The notes under the pieces: model-generated | The model's input: the letters and a program-made list of their open reading frames with translations, nothing else | Told to the model about the DNA's origin: nothing | The model's database searches: none | From: Thermoclostridium stercorarium subsp. stercorarium DSM 8532 | Lineage (GTDB): Bacteria; Bacillota; Clostridia; DSM-8532 | Direction of reading: 5' to 3' | NCBI RefSeq assembly: GCF_000331995.1 | Contig: NC_020134.1 | Coordinates: 806,001-870,000, forward strand | DNA length: 64,000 bases | Made by a program: the position numbers and the translations under genes | Part shown: piece after piece, positions 9,349-17,960 of the stretch | How positions within the stretch are numbered: the first letter of the stretch is position 1 | How the letters are laid out: each line of letters opens with the position of its first letter

Positions 9349-10533
9349 ATGAAAGAAAAACTTGTTGTTGGCCAGTTTAACGACTCGTTTGTACCTGTTA
9401 TGGACGGGGTTACAAACGTGGTGAAAAACTATGCTTACTGGCTGGATAAAAAATACGGCGAATGTTATGTAGCCACACCTGCATATCCAGGTTATGTGGA
9501 TAGAGAGGAGTTCCCGGTATTGCGTTATTACTCTATTCCTCTGAAGAAGCGGGAACCGTACCGAATTGGGCTGGAATTGCTTGATATAAATTTCCGTACG
9601 ATGATAAAAAGCATTCCTTTTGATATTGTCCATGCCCACTGTCCTTTTACTTCGGGTGTTGTTGCGCTGCAAATAGCAAGAAAAAATAACATCCCTATTG
9701 TAGCCACATTCCATTCAAAATTCTACGACGATTTCAAACAGGTTTTGAAAATAGACGCGTTTGCGAAATTTTGCACCCGCATAGTAATGGAATTTTTCGA
9801 CAAAGTGGATCAGGTCTGGACGGTAAACAAGAGTACCGCCGATACATTGCGTGAATATGGCTATAAGGGGGACATAGAAATAGTACCTAACGGCACAGAT
9901 TTTGTCATGCCTGAAAACATGGACAGCCTTATAGAGGAAACAGAAAATAAACTGAATTTAAAGAAGGACGATCTTGTTTTTCTGTTTGTAGGCCAGCATA
10001 TCTGGCAGAAAAATGTAAAGCTTCTTGTGGATTCGCTTAAGATTTTGTCAGACAGGAACGTGGATTACAAAATGTTCTTTGTCGGTGACGGATATGCGAA
10101 GGATGAACTGGAAGCCTATGTTAAGGAATTGGGGCTTACCAACAGAATAACCTTTTTGGGAAAAATTCTGGACAGGGATTACCTTCGCTCATTATTTGCA
10201 AGGGCTGACTTATTCCTGTTCCCTTCGGTATATGACAATGCGCCCATTGTGATCCGTGAGGCTGCTGCCGTTGCGACGCCTTCCCTTGTTATCGCAAACA
10301 GCAACACGGCCGAAGGGATAATAGACAACGTAAACGGGTTTTTAAGCGAAAATGACGCGGAATCTTACGCAAACAGAATTATAAGCATAATTAAGGACAG
10401 AGATTTGCTGAAAAAAGTCGGGGAAAAGGCGAGAGAAACAATATACAGGGACTGGGAAAGCATAGTGGATGAAGTATACCGGAGGTATCTGGAGATTATC
10501 AGAATTCATAAAAAAGTGAACAAGATTTCATAA
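9349..10533 (+). CDS. Family 4 glycosyltransferase, possibly a glycolipid synthase
   Basis: The 394-residue protein has the two-domain GT-B layout of GT4 enzymes. The N-terminal acceptor domain includes DGVTNVVKNYAYWL and HAHCPFTSGVVALQIARK. The C-terminal nucleotide-sugar domain includes IVPNGTDF, FVGQHIWQKN and the E-x7-E region in PSVYDNAPIVIREAAAVATP. The closest functional class is diacylglycerol glucosyltransferase, which makes membrane glycolipids, but I cannot fix the substrate. It stands alone with its own promoter and a 90-base leader; the start has AGAGG upstream at somewhat long spacing. Confidence 0.85.
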   Translation: MKEKLVVGQFNDSFVPVMDGVTNVVKNYAYWLDKKYGECYVATPAYPGYVDREEFPVLRYYSIPLKKREPYRIGLELLDINFRTMIKSIPFDIVHAHCPFTSGVVALQIARKNNIPIVATFHSKFYDDFKQVLKIDAFAKFCTRIVMEFFDKVDQVWTVNKSTADTLREYGYKGDIEIVPNGTDFVMPENMDSLIEETENKLNLKKDDLVFLFVGQHIWQKNVKLLVDSLKILSDRNVDYKMFFVGDGYAKDELEAYVKELGLTNRITFLGKILDRDYLRSLFARADLFLFPSVYDNAPIVIREAAAVATPSLVIANSNTAEGIIDNVNGFLSENDAESYANRIISIIKDRDLLKKVGEKARETIYRDWESIVDEVYRRYLEIIRIHKKVNKIS

Positions 10534-10601
10534 ACAGCCGGGCTGGTATTGAAATATCCGGTTTTTTAAAATTAAATATTCCATAGATTCGGCCCGGAAT
10601 C

Positions 10602-10629
10602 TTGATATATTTTTTTTATCCTGTAATAT
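10602..10629 (+). promoter_or_regulatory. Likely promoter for mntP
   Basis: TTGATA at 10602-10607 and TAATAT at 10624-10629 are 16 bases apart. I looked for a yybP-ykoY manganese riboswitch between here and the gene and see none. Confidence 0.5.
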
Positions 10630-10680
10630 GATTAATCAGTGGACAAACTATTATTCTGTACAATTGGACTGGTGGTATTA

Positions 10681-11238
10681 ATGGATTATTTTTTTATTAT
10701 AGCTCTTGCAGTCGGACTTGCGATGGATGCATTTGCGGTATCGGTATCGTGCGGATTGTGTGTTATTAAAAGACGTTACTGGCATGCCGTACGGGCAGCT
10801 CTTTTTTTTGGCTTTTTTCAATGGGGAATGTTGTCCTTGGGATGGCTTTCGGGTTCAACGTTCAGAACATTCATAGAACCCGTTGATCACTGGATTGCAT
10901 TTGTGCTGCTGACTTTTATCGGAGTGAAAATGTGGAAGGAGTCCACGGAAGAAGCCGAACCTTTGGATTTGACAAGTGTCAAACTGATGCTGACACTCTC
11001 GGTGGCTACGAGTATAGATGCATTTGCGGCAGGTATAAGTATTACAGCCCTCGGTTATCCCATTGTATTACCGTCGATTGTAGTAGGAACCATAACATTT
11101 TGCCTGTCTTTCGCCGGGGTTTTGCTCGGCTGCTGGATGACCAGCTACACCAAATTCAGTAAATATCTGAACCGGCTGGGCTCGGTTATTCTTATAGTAA
11201 TCGGCACGAAAATTTTAATTGAGCATCTGCTCAGTTGA
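10681..11238 (+). CDS. mntP: Manganese efflux pump MntP
   Basis: The 185-residue membrane protein exports Mn(II). It has six hydrophobic segments and the paired acidic motifs LAMDAFAVSVSCG (first repeat) and ATSIDAFAAGIS (second repeat) that mark MntP. The start is ATG 10681; the frame is open 42 bases further upstream to a GTG, but the family begins at this methionine. Its last 8 bases overlap the end of the convergent apbE gene. Confidence 0.92.
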   Translation: MDYFFIIALAVGLAMDAFAVSVSCGLCVIKRRYWHAVRAALFFGFFQWGMLSLGWLSGSTFRTFIEPVDHWIAFVLLTFIGVKMWKESTEEAEPLDLTSVKLMLTLSVATSIDAFAAGISITALGYPIVLPSIVVGTITFCLSFAGVLLGCWMTSYTKFSKYLNRLGSVILIVIGTKILIEHLLS

Positions 11239-12250
11239 CCACGGTGTAATTGGTATCGACAAGTTTAAAGGGTATCTTTCCGTTTTTTAATCCGCTGGAA
11301 AGATACACCTTTTTGTCCCGGGTTATCATAATTGCTTCGGCATTTTCAAGGCTTTCTATTAATTCCATTCCCTTACCAAGCCCGAGGAGAAAGCATGTAG
11401 TTGATAATCCGTCGCACATTGTGGATGAAGGGGAAATTATAGACACCGATGCAAGCTCGTTGTCTTCGGGGTACCCTGTTTTTGGGTTTAAAATATGATG
11501 ATACCTTTTTCCGTCAGCTTCAAAATAGCGCTCGTAAATTCCCGAAGTAACAATGGAAGTATCTTTTAAAGACACTGTCGCCATATAATCCCCCTGAAGG
11601 CCGAAAGGATCCCTTATTCCGATTGTCCAGTCAGAACCGTCGGGTTTGGTGCCGTAAAGATAAAGGTTTCCTCCAAGATTTAAAAGGGCCGACTCAATCT
11701 TTCTTTCACGTAAAACCGATACAAGCCTGTCTGTAATAAAACCCTTTGCAATTGCGCCTGTATCAAGGGACATGCCTTCGGCAACCGAAACCGACATGTT
11801 TTCTCTGTTAAGGGATATGTTCCTGTAACCTATTTTCTCTTTGGCCAAATCTATTTCACGCTGGGTCGGAACCCTTGGATTTTCCTGATTAATACCCCAT
11901 AAATCCACCAAAGGCCCTATGCTTATATCGAAAAGACCGTCGGAAATTTCACTGAAATAAAGGCTTTGCTCTATTAATTCAAAAGTATCTTCCGACACAT
12001 TTACGTAAGTACCGGCATTATTGTTTATCTGTGATATCTCACTGTCTTCTGCATACTTGCTGAACTTGTTCTCAAAGGCCTGTATTTTGTCAAAAAGTTC
12101 ACTCATTACATCTTGTGAATTTTTATTATATATTGTTATTTCCACCAGTGTATCCAGAAGAAACCTTGATTCTTTAAGCGGTTTTGCCTGGCTGCATGCA
12201 GTAAACGTTAAAAAAACAAAACATATGAGTAACAAACAAACCTTTTTCAA
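11231..12250 (-). CDS. apbE: FAD:protein FMN transferase lipoprotein
   Basis: ApbE proteins transfer FMN from FAD onto a threonine of target proteins at the outer face of the membrane. A lipobox (LTFTAC) follows a short hydrophobic signal, so the protein should be lipid-anchored outside. The FAD-binding motif SLDTGAIAKGFITDRL and the later HHILNPKTGYP motif are intact, and the length is about 339 residues. I prefer the TTG at 12250, 9 bases after AAGGGG; a TTG six bases upstream is too close to it. It is divergent from the NusG-II/Gx pair and convergent with mntP. No FMN-binding target domain protein is in the window. Confidence 0.92.
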   Translation of the reverse strand: MKKVCLLLICFVFLTFTACSQAKPLKESRFLLDTLVEITIYNKNSQDVMSELFDKIQAFENKFSKYAEDSEISQINNNAGTYVNVSEDTFELIEQSLYFSEISDGLFDISIGPLVDLWGINQENPRVPTQREIDLAKEKIGYRNISLNRENMSVSVAEGMSLDTGAIAKGFITDRLVSVLRERKIESALLNLGGNLYLYGTKPDGSDWTIGIRDPFGLQGDYMATVSLKDTSIVTSGIYERYFEADGKRYHHILNPKTGYPEDNELASVSIISPSSTMCDGLSTTCFLLGLGKGMELIESLENAEAIMITRDKKVYLSSGLKNGKIPFKLVDTNYTVVN

Positions 12251-12350
12251 GTGCAATTACCCCTTAGCCTGTTGTTTTTGTATGTAACAATCCATATTTA
12301 CCCTTTGACTTAAATAATTATAACACGTTTTTAATGGCAGTAATAACAGT

Positions 12351-12379
12351 TTGAAGAATTATTGCATTGCTGTTAAAAT
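12351..12379 (+). promoter_or_regulatory. SigA promoter for the NusG-II/Gx pair
   Basis: TTGAAG at 12351-12356 and TAAAAT at 12374-12379 are 17 bases apart, 41 bases before the ATG. A TATAAT on the minus strand at about 12316-12321 probably serves apbE. Confidence 0.6.
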
Positions 12380-12420
12380 GTTTTTGTAATAAAAACGCTA
12401 AATCAGGGTATAAAACACGT

Positions 12421-12792
12421 ATGAGGAAAAAGGACATTTTTTTAACAGCGGTATTCCTGATAGCCGCAGCGATACTGTGGCTTTTTATGAACACGGTGCA
12501 GGAGGATGTCGGCACCGGCGAAGTGGTTATATATAAAGACGGTGAGGTTATGGAAGTGGTTCCGTTAACCGCCGAAAAAACCGTTGTCATAGAAGATGAA
12601 AACGGTAACAGAAATGTTGTACGGGTGGAGGGCGGAAAAGCGGAAATGACAGAGGCGAACTGCCGGGATCAGGTATGTGTAAACACCCGGCCCGCCAGGA
12701 AAAGCGGTGAGTCGATAATATGCCTGCCAAACAGAGTGGTGGTAGAAATAAGGAGTACCACTGAAAATGTAATTGACGGAGTTTCGGAATAA
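12421..12792 (+). CDS. NusG domain II-containing membrane-anchored protein
   Basis: The 123-residue protein has one N-terminal membrane segment (residues about 6-24) and an extracytoplasmic NusG domain II fold (family NusG_II/PF07009). Two cysteines in ANCRDQVC and one in SIICLPNRVVV are characteristic and could be redox active or bind a ligand. The stop shares a base with the start of the next gene, so the two are coupled. The family usually occurs with Gx-transporter and ApbE genes, as here. Function is unknown beyond that association with flavin-based extracytoplasmic redox systems. Confidence 0.85.
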   Translation: MRKKDIFLTAVFLIAAAILWLFMNTVQEDVGTGEVVIYKDGEVMEVVPLTAEKTVVIEDENGNRNVVRVEGGKAEMTEANCRDQVCVNTRPARKSGESIICLPNRVVVEIRSTTENVIDGVSE

Positions 12793-13310
12793 TGAATCAT
12801 AGGGACGTTAGAAGGATGACTTTATCTGCAATACTGACGGCTGTTGCGATTGCAATTCATTTTGCTGAGAGCCTGTTTGCATTGCCTGTAGCAATACCGG
12901 GAATTAAGCTGGGTTTATCGAACATAGTTTCATTGGTGGCGCTGTATTTGCTGGGACCCTTGGTATCGTTTGTGATATTATTGCTCAGAGTTTTTATGAC
13001 ATCTTTTTTGTATGGAGGTTTTTCGGCATTGATTTTCAGCCTTGCGGGCGGTATTTTGAGCATCGCGGCAATGACTTTAGTATGGAAATACAGGAACAAG
13101 GGGTTTGGTATTGTCAGTGCCTCGGTAGCAGGAGGGGTTTGTCATAATATAGGCCAGATTCTTGCTGCCGCAGTGGTAATGCGGACCAAATCGATTTTTT
13201 ACTATCTTCCTGTGCTTATTGTAACGGGCGTTGCGACAGGGATTATAACAGGAATAGTGGCCGGAATTGTGATACCCAGGCTTAGGAACGTATACTGTAG
13301 GGACGAATGA
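12792..13310 (+). CDS. Gx transporter family membrane protein
   Basis: The 172-residue protein has about five or six membrane segments and matches the Gx_transp family (PF07456). It is sometimes labelled heptaprenyl diphosphate synthase component I, and its shape is like an ECF substrate-binding subunit. LSAILTAVAIAIHFAES at the start and IPGIKLGLSNIVSLVALY are typical. It overlaps the NusG-II gene by one base. With the divergent apbE it forms a recurrent cluster thought to supply or use flavins on the outer membrane face; that role is inference. Confidence 0.85.
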   Translation: MNHRDVRRMTLSAILTAVAIAIHFAESLFALPVAIPGIKLGLSNIVSLVALYLLGPLVSFVILLLRVFMTSFLYGGFSALIFSLAGGILSIAAMTLVWKYRNKGFGIVSASVAGGVCHNIGQILAAAVVMRTKSIFYYLPVLIVTGVATGIITGIVAGIVIPRLRNVYCRDE

Positions 13311-13338
13311 TACGGTCTATCACAAATTTTTGACTTGA

Positions 13339-13366
13339 GAATATACTGATACTATCAGTAAACAAT
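13339..13366 (+). promoter_or_regulatory. Candidate sigma-E (sporulation) promoter for spoVM
   Basis: GAATATA at 13339-13345 resembles the sigma-E -35 (KMATATT) and TAAACAAT at 13359-13366 matches 6 of 8 positions of the -10 (CATACAAT), with a 13-base spacer. It lies 20 bases before the spoVM start. Confidence 0.45.
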
Positions 13367-13386
13367 AAGCCTGGGGGTGCCCTTCA

Positions 13387-13458
13387 ATGAGAATAATAGT
13401 ATTAAAAATGCCTCGGTTTCTGGGAAGTATTCTGAGAAGAGTTTTTAACATTCACTAA
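13387..13458 (+). CDS. spoVM: Stage V sporulation protein M, tiny amphipathic peptide
   Basis: A 23-codon gene begins MRIIVLKMPRFLG and continues with a basic amphipathic stretch ending in FNIH. This closely follows SpoVM (26 residues in Bacillus subtilis, with the conserved K-x-P-[KR]-FLGxI core including the critical proline). SpoVM inserts shallowly into the convex forespore membrane and anchors SpoIVA for coat assembly. It has a GGGGGTG ribosome binding site, a sigma-E-like promoter, and a terminator at 13523. It is three residues shorter than the Bacillus peptide. I am fairly sure because both motif and context fit. Confidence 0.85.
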   Translation: MRIIVLKMPRFLGSILRRVFNIH

Positions 13459-13522
13459 TACATATGAGAATATGAAAATGATGAGAATCATAATTCCTAT
13501 CATTGACTCAAAAATAAAACAA

Positions 13523-13547
13523 ACCCCCGGTTTAAAAAACCGGGGGT
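13523..13547. terminator. Bidirectional terminator between spoVM and rpmB
   Basis: An 11-bp perfect stem (13523-13533 with 13537-13547) has a 3-base loop. T-rich tracts lie on the 3' side in both directions (TTTTT at 13551-13555, and GTTTTATTTT on the minus strand), so it can end both convergent transcripts. Confidence 0.85.
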
Positions 13548-13602
13548 AAGTTTTTCGTGCTTTGGAACTGCCGTTAGTTTTAAAACATAATATTCGGGCA
13601 AA

Positions 13603-13785
13603 TTAAACAGTATTTTTATGGGAACGTATGCAGCTTGTACATACGGCCATTCTCTTTGTTACTCCGTTAATCGTAAGTCTTACTCTCTTTATATTGGGTT
13701 TCCAGGCTCTATTTGTTCTTCTGTGTGAATGGCTGATCTGGTTACCGAACAACTGCCCTTTTCCGCAAATTTCGCATTTTGCCAT
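13603..13785 (-). CDS. rpmB: 50S ribosomal protein L28, zinc-binding form
   Basis: The 60-residue protein opens MAKCEICGKGQLFGNQISH and has the second cysteine pair in VCTSCIRSHK, so it is the four-cysteine (C+) form. The start is at 13785, where AAGGAGGTG precedes ATG at ideal spacing; the frame is open nine codons further up but without a site. It is monocistronic. Confidence 0.97.
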   Translation of the reverse strand: MAKCEICGKGQLFGNQISHSHRRTNRAWKPNIKRVRLTINGVTKRMAVCTSCIRSHKNTV

Positions 13786-14207
13786 TACAACACACCTCCT
13801 TAAACTCTTCACGTCCTTAACATCGGTGGGTATCCAAGAAACATAAAACTATGGTTACTCCATAACAAAAGCTTTAATAATTCTATCACAAGCATAACGA
13901 TAAATGCAAGCCTTTTTTAAGGCATTTTTTTAGCGTCTGGCCGCCATTTGTTTTTTCATAAAGTTTAGTCGGTCATTAATGAAACTACAGTAAATATTCA
14001 CGGTATGTTATTGTAAAACGGTTGCCGAATCATAACCTCCCTAAAAATCGGAATCGGTTTTGGTTTAAAACAATCAGATTACTTTTCCACTGAGGATTAA
14101 TGGTATAAAATATAAAAAAGAAAAAAATTTTTGCCGGTGTGCATAGCATCAATATCCTTATACCGAAAGACAGGCTAAGGGAAAAATTCGGAAAGGACAG
14201 ATTTTCG
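13786..14207. other. Intergenic region between rpmB and recG
   Basis: It holds the rpmB leader and promoter and a short hairpin GCCTT-TTTT-AAGGC at 13910-13923 with a T-run after it. A TATAAA near 14103 may be the recG -10. The 5' extension of the recG frame begins at a GTG at 14139. I see no further gene or known RNA. Confidence 0.5.
13880..13909 (-). promoter_or_regulatory. Promoter for rpmB
   Basis: On the minus strand TTGCAT (13904-13909) and TAGAAT (13880-13885) are separated by 18 bases. Confidence 0.55.
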
Positions 14208-16286
14208 TTGGACTATACAAGAATAAATCCGATATTGGGAAGAAGCGTTCAGTCGGTCCAGCAGGTTGGAAAGGCCAGAGCACAGAAACTAAATAAACTG
14301 GGGATTAAAACGATAGGCGACCTTATAACTTATTACCCCAGGAATTATGAAGATCGAAACAAGGAAAAAAAGGTTTCGGAACTGGTAAACGATGACGAGT
14401 GTGCCGTAATACTCAAGGTTGTGTCAGATATTTCGCTGAACAGGCCGAGAAGCAATCTGCGCATTTATAAAACTCTGGGAGTTGATGATACCGGTTATGT
14501 AACTTTAACCTGGTTTAATCAGGACTATGTCACCGAAAAAATATTAAGGGACAAAACTTATGTTTTTTTTGGAAAGGTTAAAAGGGCGGGAATTTATGTT
14601 GAGATGGTAAACCCGATATTCGAGGAAGTGACTTCCGAAAGGAAAAAAACAACGGGTATTCAGCCTGTTTATCCTTTAACGGCAGGAATAACCCAGAGTT
14701 ACATGCGAATGATACAGAGAAATGCCCTTAACCTTGTGATTGGGAAATTGACGGAAATACTTCCTGAAGAGCTTAGAAGGCGGTATTCTCTTGCAGAAAT
14801 TAATTTTTCCCTGGAAAACATTCATTTTCCTTCAAGTTTTGAGGATAAGGAAAGGGCACGGAAACGGCTGGTTTTTGAGGAATTGCTGATGCTGCAGCTT
14901 GGGCTTTTGCAGCTGAAAACCAAACAGACGGCGGTTTCGGGCATAAAAATGGAAAAACGGTCTTTGGTGGACCGGTTTATAGAGCAGCTGCCCTTTCGGC
15001 TGACCAATGCCCAGCTTAGGGTATACCGCGAGATAGAAGAGGATATGACAAGCGGTGAAAAGCAGATGAACAGGCTTATTCAGGGGGACGTTGGGTCAGG
15101 GAAAACCATAGTGGCTGCGCTGGCAATCCTGTTGACGGTATTAAACGGTTACCAGGCTGTTTTCATGGTCCCAACCGAAATACTTGCCGAGCAGCATTAT
15201 CGAAGCATTACGCCGCTGCTTGGGAATTACGGCGTAAAAACGGCGCTGCTTACCGGAAGCGTAAGCAGGAAGGAAAAGGAGAAAATAAAGGAAGGTATAA
15301 GAAACAACGAATACCATCTCGTGATCGGAACCCATGCCCTTCTTGAAGAGGATGTGGAGTTTGCCAGACTTGGCCTTGTTGTTACCGACGAACAGCACCG
15401 TTTCGGCGTAAAACAGAGGGCTGTATTGGCCTCAAAAGCCAATCCGCATATACTTGTCATGACGGCAACGCCGATACCGAGAACCTTGTCGCTGATACTT
15501 TACGGCGATTTGGATATATCCGTCATCGATGAACTTCCGCCCGATCGCAAGCCTGTTAAAACATATGCGGTTGACGAGTCGATGAGGGCAAGGGTATATA
15601 ATTTTATCCGAAAAATGGTGCAGGAAGGCAGACAGGCATACATAATATGCCCTTTGGTTGAAGAATCGGACGAAATTGAGGCCGAAGCAGCGATGACCAT
15701 GGCCAAAAGACTGGAAGAGAAGGATTTGAAAGGATTGTCCATTGGCCTTGTTCATGGCAAAATGAAATGGAAGGACAAGGAAAGGGTAATGAGTGAATTT
15801 GCAAAAGGCAATATTCAGGTGCTGGTGTCCACAACGGTTGTGGAAGTGGGTGTAAACGTCCCGAACGCGACGATAATGGTGGTGGAAAATGCCGAAAGAT
15901 TTGGCCTTGCCCAGCTGCATCAGCTCAGAGGCAGGGTCGGAAGGGGAGAACACCAGTCCTACTGCATCCTGTTTTGCCAGAGTAAGAGCGAGATAGCTCT
16001 GAAACGTATGGAAATAATGACGAAGTATAATGACGGCTTTAAAATCTCGGAAAAGGATATGGAGTTAAGAGGCCCTGGCGATATATTCGGAGTCCGCCAG
16101 CATGGCCTTCCTGAGTTTAAAATAGCCAATTTGTACCAGGACATGGAGATTTTAAAGGAGGTACAAAGGGCAGCGGAGGATATTATAAAGAATCAGAAGC
16201 TCAGCGAGAAAGAGGATTACAGAAAACTTAAGGAACATTTGCTTGTGATGTTTGAGGATAAGCTGAAAGAGGTTGCGTTAAACTAA
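14208..16286 (+). CDS. recG: ATP-dependent DNA helicase RecG
   Basis: RecG remodels stalled replication forks and branched DNA. The wedge/OB domain is N-terminal (SVQSVQQVGKARAQKLNKLGI, TYYPRNYEDR), then the helicase core: Walker A in GDVGSGKTIVAALA, DEQHRFG as the DExH-box variant, MTATPIPRTL, and TRG-region motifs GLAQLHQLRGRVGRG. I prefer TTG 14208, 10 bases after GGAAAGGA, giving 692 residues, close to the family norm. The frame is open to a GTG at 14139 (715 residues) that lacks a ribosome binding site. It leads the recG-rsmD-coaD group. Confidence 0.95.
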   Translation: MDYTRINPILGRSVQSVQQVGKARAQKLNKLGIKTIGDLITYYPRNYEDRNKEKKVSELVNDDECAVILKVVSDISLNRPRSNLRIYKTLGVDDTGYVTLTWFNQDYVTEKILRDKTYVFFGKVKRAGIYVEMVNPIFEEVTSERKKTTGIQPVYPLTAGITQSYMRMIQRNALNLVIGKLTEILPEELRRRYSLAEINFSLENIHFPSSFEDKERARKRLVFEELLMLQLGLLQLKTKQTAVSGIKMEKRSLVDRFIEQLPFRLTNAQLRVYREIEEDMTSGEKQMNRLIQGDVGSGKTIVAALAILLTVLNGYQAVFMVPTEILAEQHYRSITPLLGNYGVKTALLTGSVSRKEKEKIKEGIRNNEYHLVIGTHALLEEDVEFARLGLVVTDEQHRFGVKQRAVLASKANPHILVMTATPIPRTLSLILYGDLDISVIDELPPDRKPVKTYAVDESMRARVYNFIRKMVQEGRQAYIICPLVEESDEIEAEAAMTMAKRLEEKDLKGLSIGLVHGKMKWKDKERVMSEFAKGNIQVLVSTTVVEVGVNVPNATIMVVENAERFGLAQLHQLRGRVGRGEHQSYCILFCQSKSEIALKRMEIMTKYNDGFKISEKDMELRGPGDIFGVRQHGLPEFKIANLYQDMEILKEVQRAAEDIIKNQKLSEKEDYRKLKEHLLVMFEDKLKEVALN

Positions 16287-16331
16287 GAAATGACGTTTTT
16301 CCAAAAAAATTCATGATGAGGGGGAATTCAT

Positions 16332-16886
16332 ATAGTCAGAGTAATAGCAGGTCAGGCAAGAGGGATGAAGCTGAAAACTCCCAAGGGCTTGAATACACGC
16401 CCTACGGTTGACAGTGTCAAAGAATCGATTTTCAATATTTTGAATCCGTATATACCCGGCAGCAAAGTGCTTGATTTGTTTGCCGGAACAGGAGCTTTGG
16501 CGATAGAAGCTTTAAGCAGAGGCGCTGAACTGGCCTATTTCGTTGAGGAGAACAGAAATTGCTGCAATATAATACGGGAAAATCTCGCCCACACCAAATT
16601 CCTCGATAAGGGTGTGGTTTATTGCCGCAAAGTCAGCAATTTTCTCAGGGAATTCAATCCTGAAAACATAAAATTTGACATAATTTTTATGGATCCTCCT
16701 TATTCCCGTAATTTTATACAGGAAACTCTACAACTTTTAATGGAAAATGATATAATAAATGATAAAGGAATTGTGGTTTGTGAACACCACAGAAACGAGA
16801 TGCCGTCTGACAGTATTGGTAACTTGAGAAAAATAAGGGTTAAAAATTATGGGGATACGAGGGTTTCCTTTTTTGTAAATGGTTAA
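16332..16886 (+). CDS. rsmD: 16S rRNA (guanine(966)-N(2))-methyltransferase, apparent ATA start
   Basis: RsmD methylates G966 of 16S rRNA using SAM. The SAM site is LDLFAGTGALAIEALSRGA and the catalytic motif is DPPY in IIFMDPPYSRNF. The conserved N-terminus (VRVIAGQARGMKLKTPKG) is encoded upstream of the first ATG (16365). No ATG, GTG or TTG exists between the in-frame TGA at 16317 and that ATG. AGGGGG at 16319-16324 is seven bases before ATA at 16332, giving 184 residues, the normal length. So I propose an ATA start; a single-base sequence error is the alternative. Starting at 16365 would remove a conserved strand. Confidence 0.85.
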   Translation: MVRVIAGQARGMKLKTPKGLNTRPTVDSVKESIFNILNPYIPGSKVLDLFAGTGALAIEALSRGAELAYFVEENRNCCNIIRENLAHTKFLDKGVVYCRKVSNFLREFNPENIKFDIIFMDPPYSRNFIQETLQLLMENDIINDKGIVVCEHHRNEMPSDSIGNLRKIRVKNYGDTRVSFFVNG

Positions 16887-16959
16887 ATTCGTTTGGAAAA
16901 TTATAACCTTTGACGTGACGATATATTATACATAATTAACATGAGAGGGGATTTTACAT

Positions 16960-17442
16960 TTGAGAATTTTTGTATACCCGGGCAGTTTTGATCCTGTCAC
17001 CAACGGACATCTGGATATAATAGATCGTGCTTCGAAATTATGCGACAAGCTTATCGTTGCTGTGCTTATAAATCGCAGTAAGTCACCTGCTTTCACAATG
17101 GAAGAAAGGGTTTCCTTTCTTAAACAGGTGTTACAGGGAAGAAACAATGTGGAAGTCATTCCTTTTTCAGGGCTGCTGGTGGATTTCATGAAACAGCAGA
17201 ACGCCACAACGGTTATTAAAGGACTCAGAGCGGTATCGGATTTTGAATATGAATTCCAGATGGCTTTGTTGAATAAAAACCTTGATCCCAATATAGAAAC
17301 CCTTTTTATGATGACCAATATAAAATATTCTTATCTCAGTTCAAGTGCGGTAAAGGAAATTGCATCCTACGGAGGCGACATAAGGGATCTGGTTCCGGAA
17401 CAGATTGTTGACCAGATTTACAACAAGCTGAGAAAGAAATAA
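16960..17442 (+). CDS. coaD: Phosphopantetheine adenylyltransferase
   Basis: It adenylates 4'-phosphopantetheine to dephospho-CoA. The nucleotidyltransferase motif is at the start ([13 protein letters not shown]), with [13 protein letters not shown] near the C-terminus; 160 residues is the usual size. The start is TTG at 16960, eight bases after GAGAGGGG. It follows rsmD, as in many Firmicutes. Confidence 0.96.
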   Translation: MRIFVYPGSFDPVTNGHLDIIDRASKLCDKLIVAVLINRSKSPAFTMEERVSFLKQVLQGRNNVEVIPFSGLLVDFMKQQNATTVIKGLRAVSDFEYEFQMALLNKNLDPNIETLFMMTNIKYSYLSSSAVKEIASYGGDIRDLVPEQIVDQIYNKLRKK

Positions 17443-17514
17443 TGTTTTCAAGGCTTGCCGACACATCGCGGGTTTTTAAAGAGATGCAATGAAATTATGC
17501 CAGGGGGAAATAGG

Positions 17515-17958
17515 ATGGAGATTCTAACTTTATTGGATGCATTGGAGGATGCAATTGAAAATGCGGTTTCAGTGCCTTTCAGTGGTAAGTGTATGGTGGA
17601 CAGAAATGAAATTTTGGAGATTATTCAGGATATACGTTTAAAGCTTCCCGATGATCTTAAACAGGCGAAATGGATCAGCAAGGAACGTTCCCGCATACTT
17701 GCCGAAGCTCAGCAAGAGGCGGATAATATCATAAAAAACGCCGAAAGCCGTATATCCGCGCTGGTGAATGAACACGAAATAAGCCGCAAGGCACAGGAGC
17801 AGGCTGAGACTATTATAAACAATGCAAAAAAGAATGCCAGGGAAATCCGCCTGGGCACTCGGGAATATGCGGACAGTATTCTTGGCAAGGTGGAGGAAAT
17901 GCTTACCGAAATGCTTGAAATTGTAAAGGAAAACAGGAATGAATTAAAACAGAAATAG
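17515..17958 (+). CDS. Coiled-coil protein, ATP-synthase-b-like, unknown function
   Basis: The 147-residue protein is mostly charged helix and resembles ATP synthase b-type or V-type E/H stalk helices. Two related blocks (ILAEAQQEADNIIKNAESR and AQEQAETIINNAKKNAREI) suggest an internal repeat. There is no membrane segment. Such proteins often follow coaD in clostridia but have no assigned role. ATG 17515 follows CAGGGGGAAATAGG. It ends 2 bases before the convergent ylbJ stop. Confidence 0.75.
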   Translation: MEILTLLDALEDAIENAVSVPFSGKCMVDRNEILEIIQDIRLKLPDDLKQAKWISKERSRILAEAQQEADNIIKNAESRISALVNEHEISRKAQEQAETIINNAKKNAREIRLGTREYADSILGKVEEMLTEMLEIVKENRNELKQK

Positions 17959-17960
17959 CT

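Noticed and set aside
10534-10680. Possible manganese riboswitch before mntP
   Set aside because: The yybP-ykoY conserved loops are not found.
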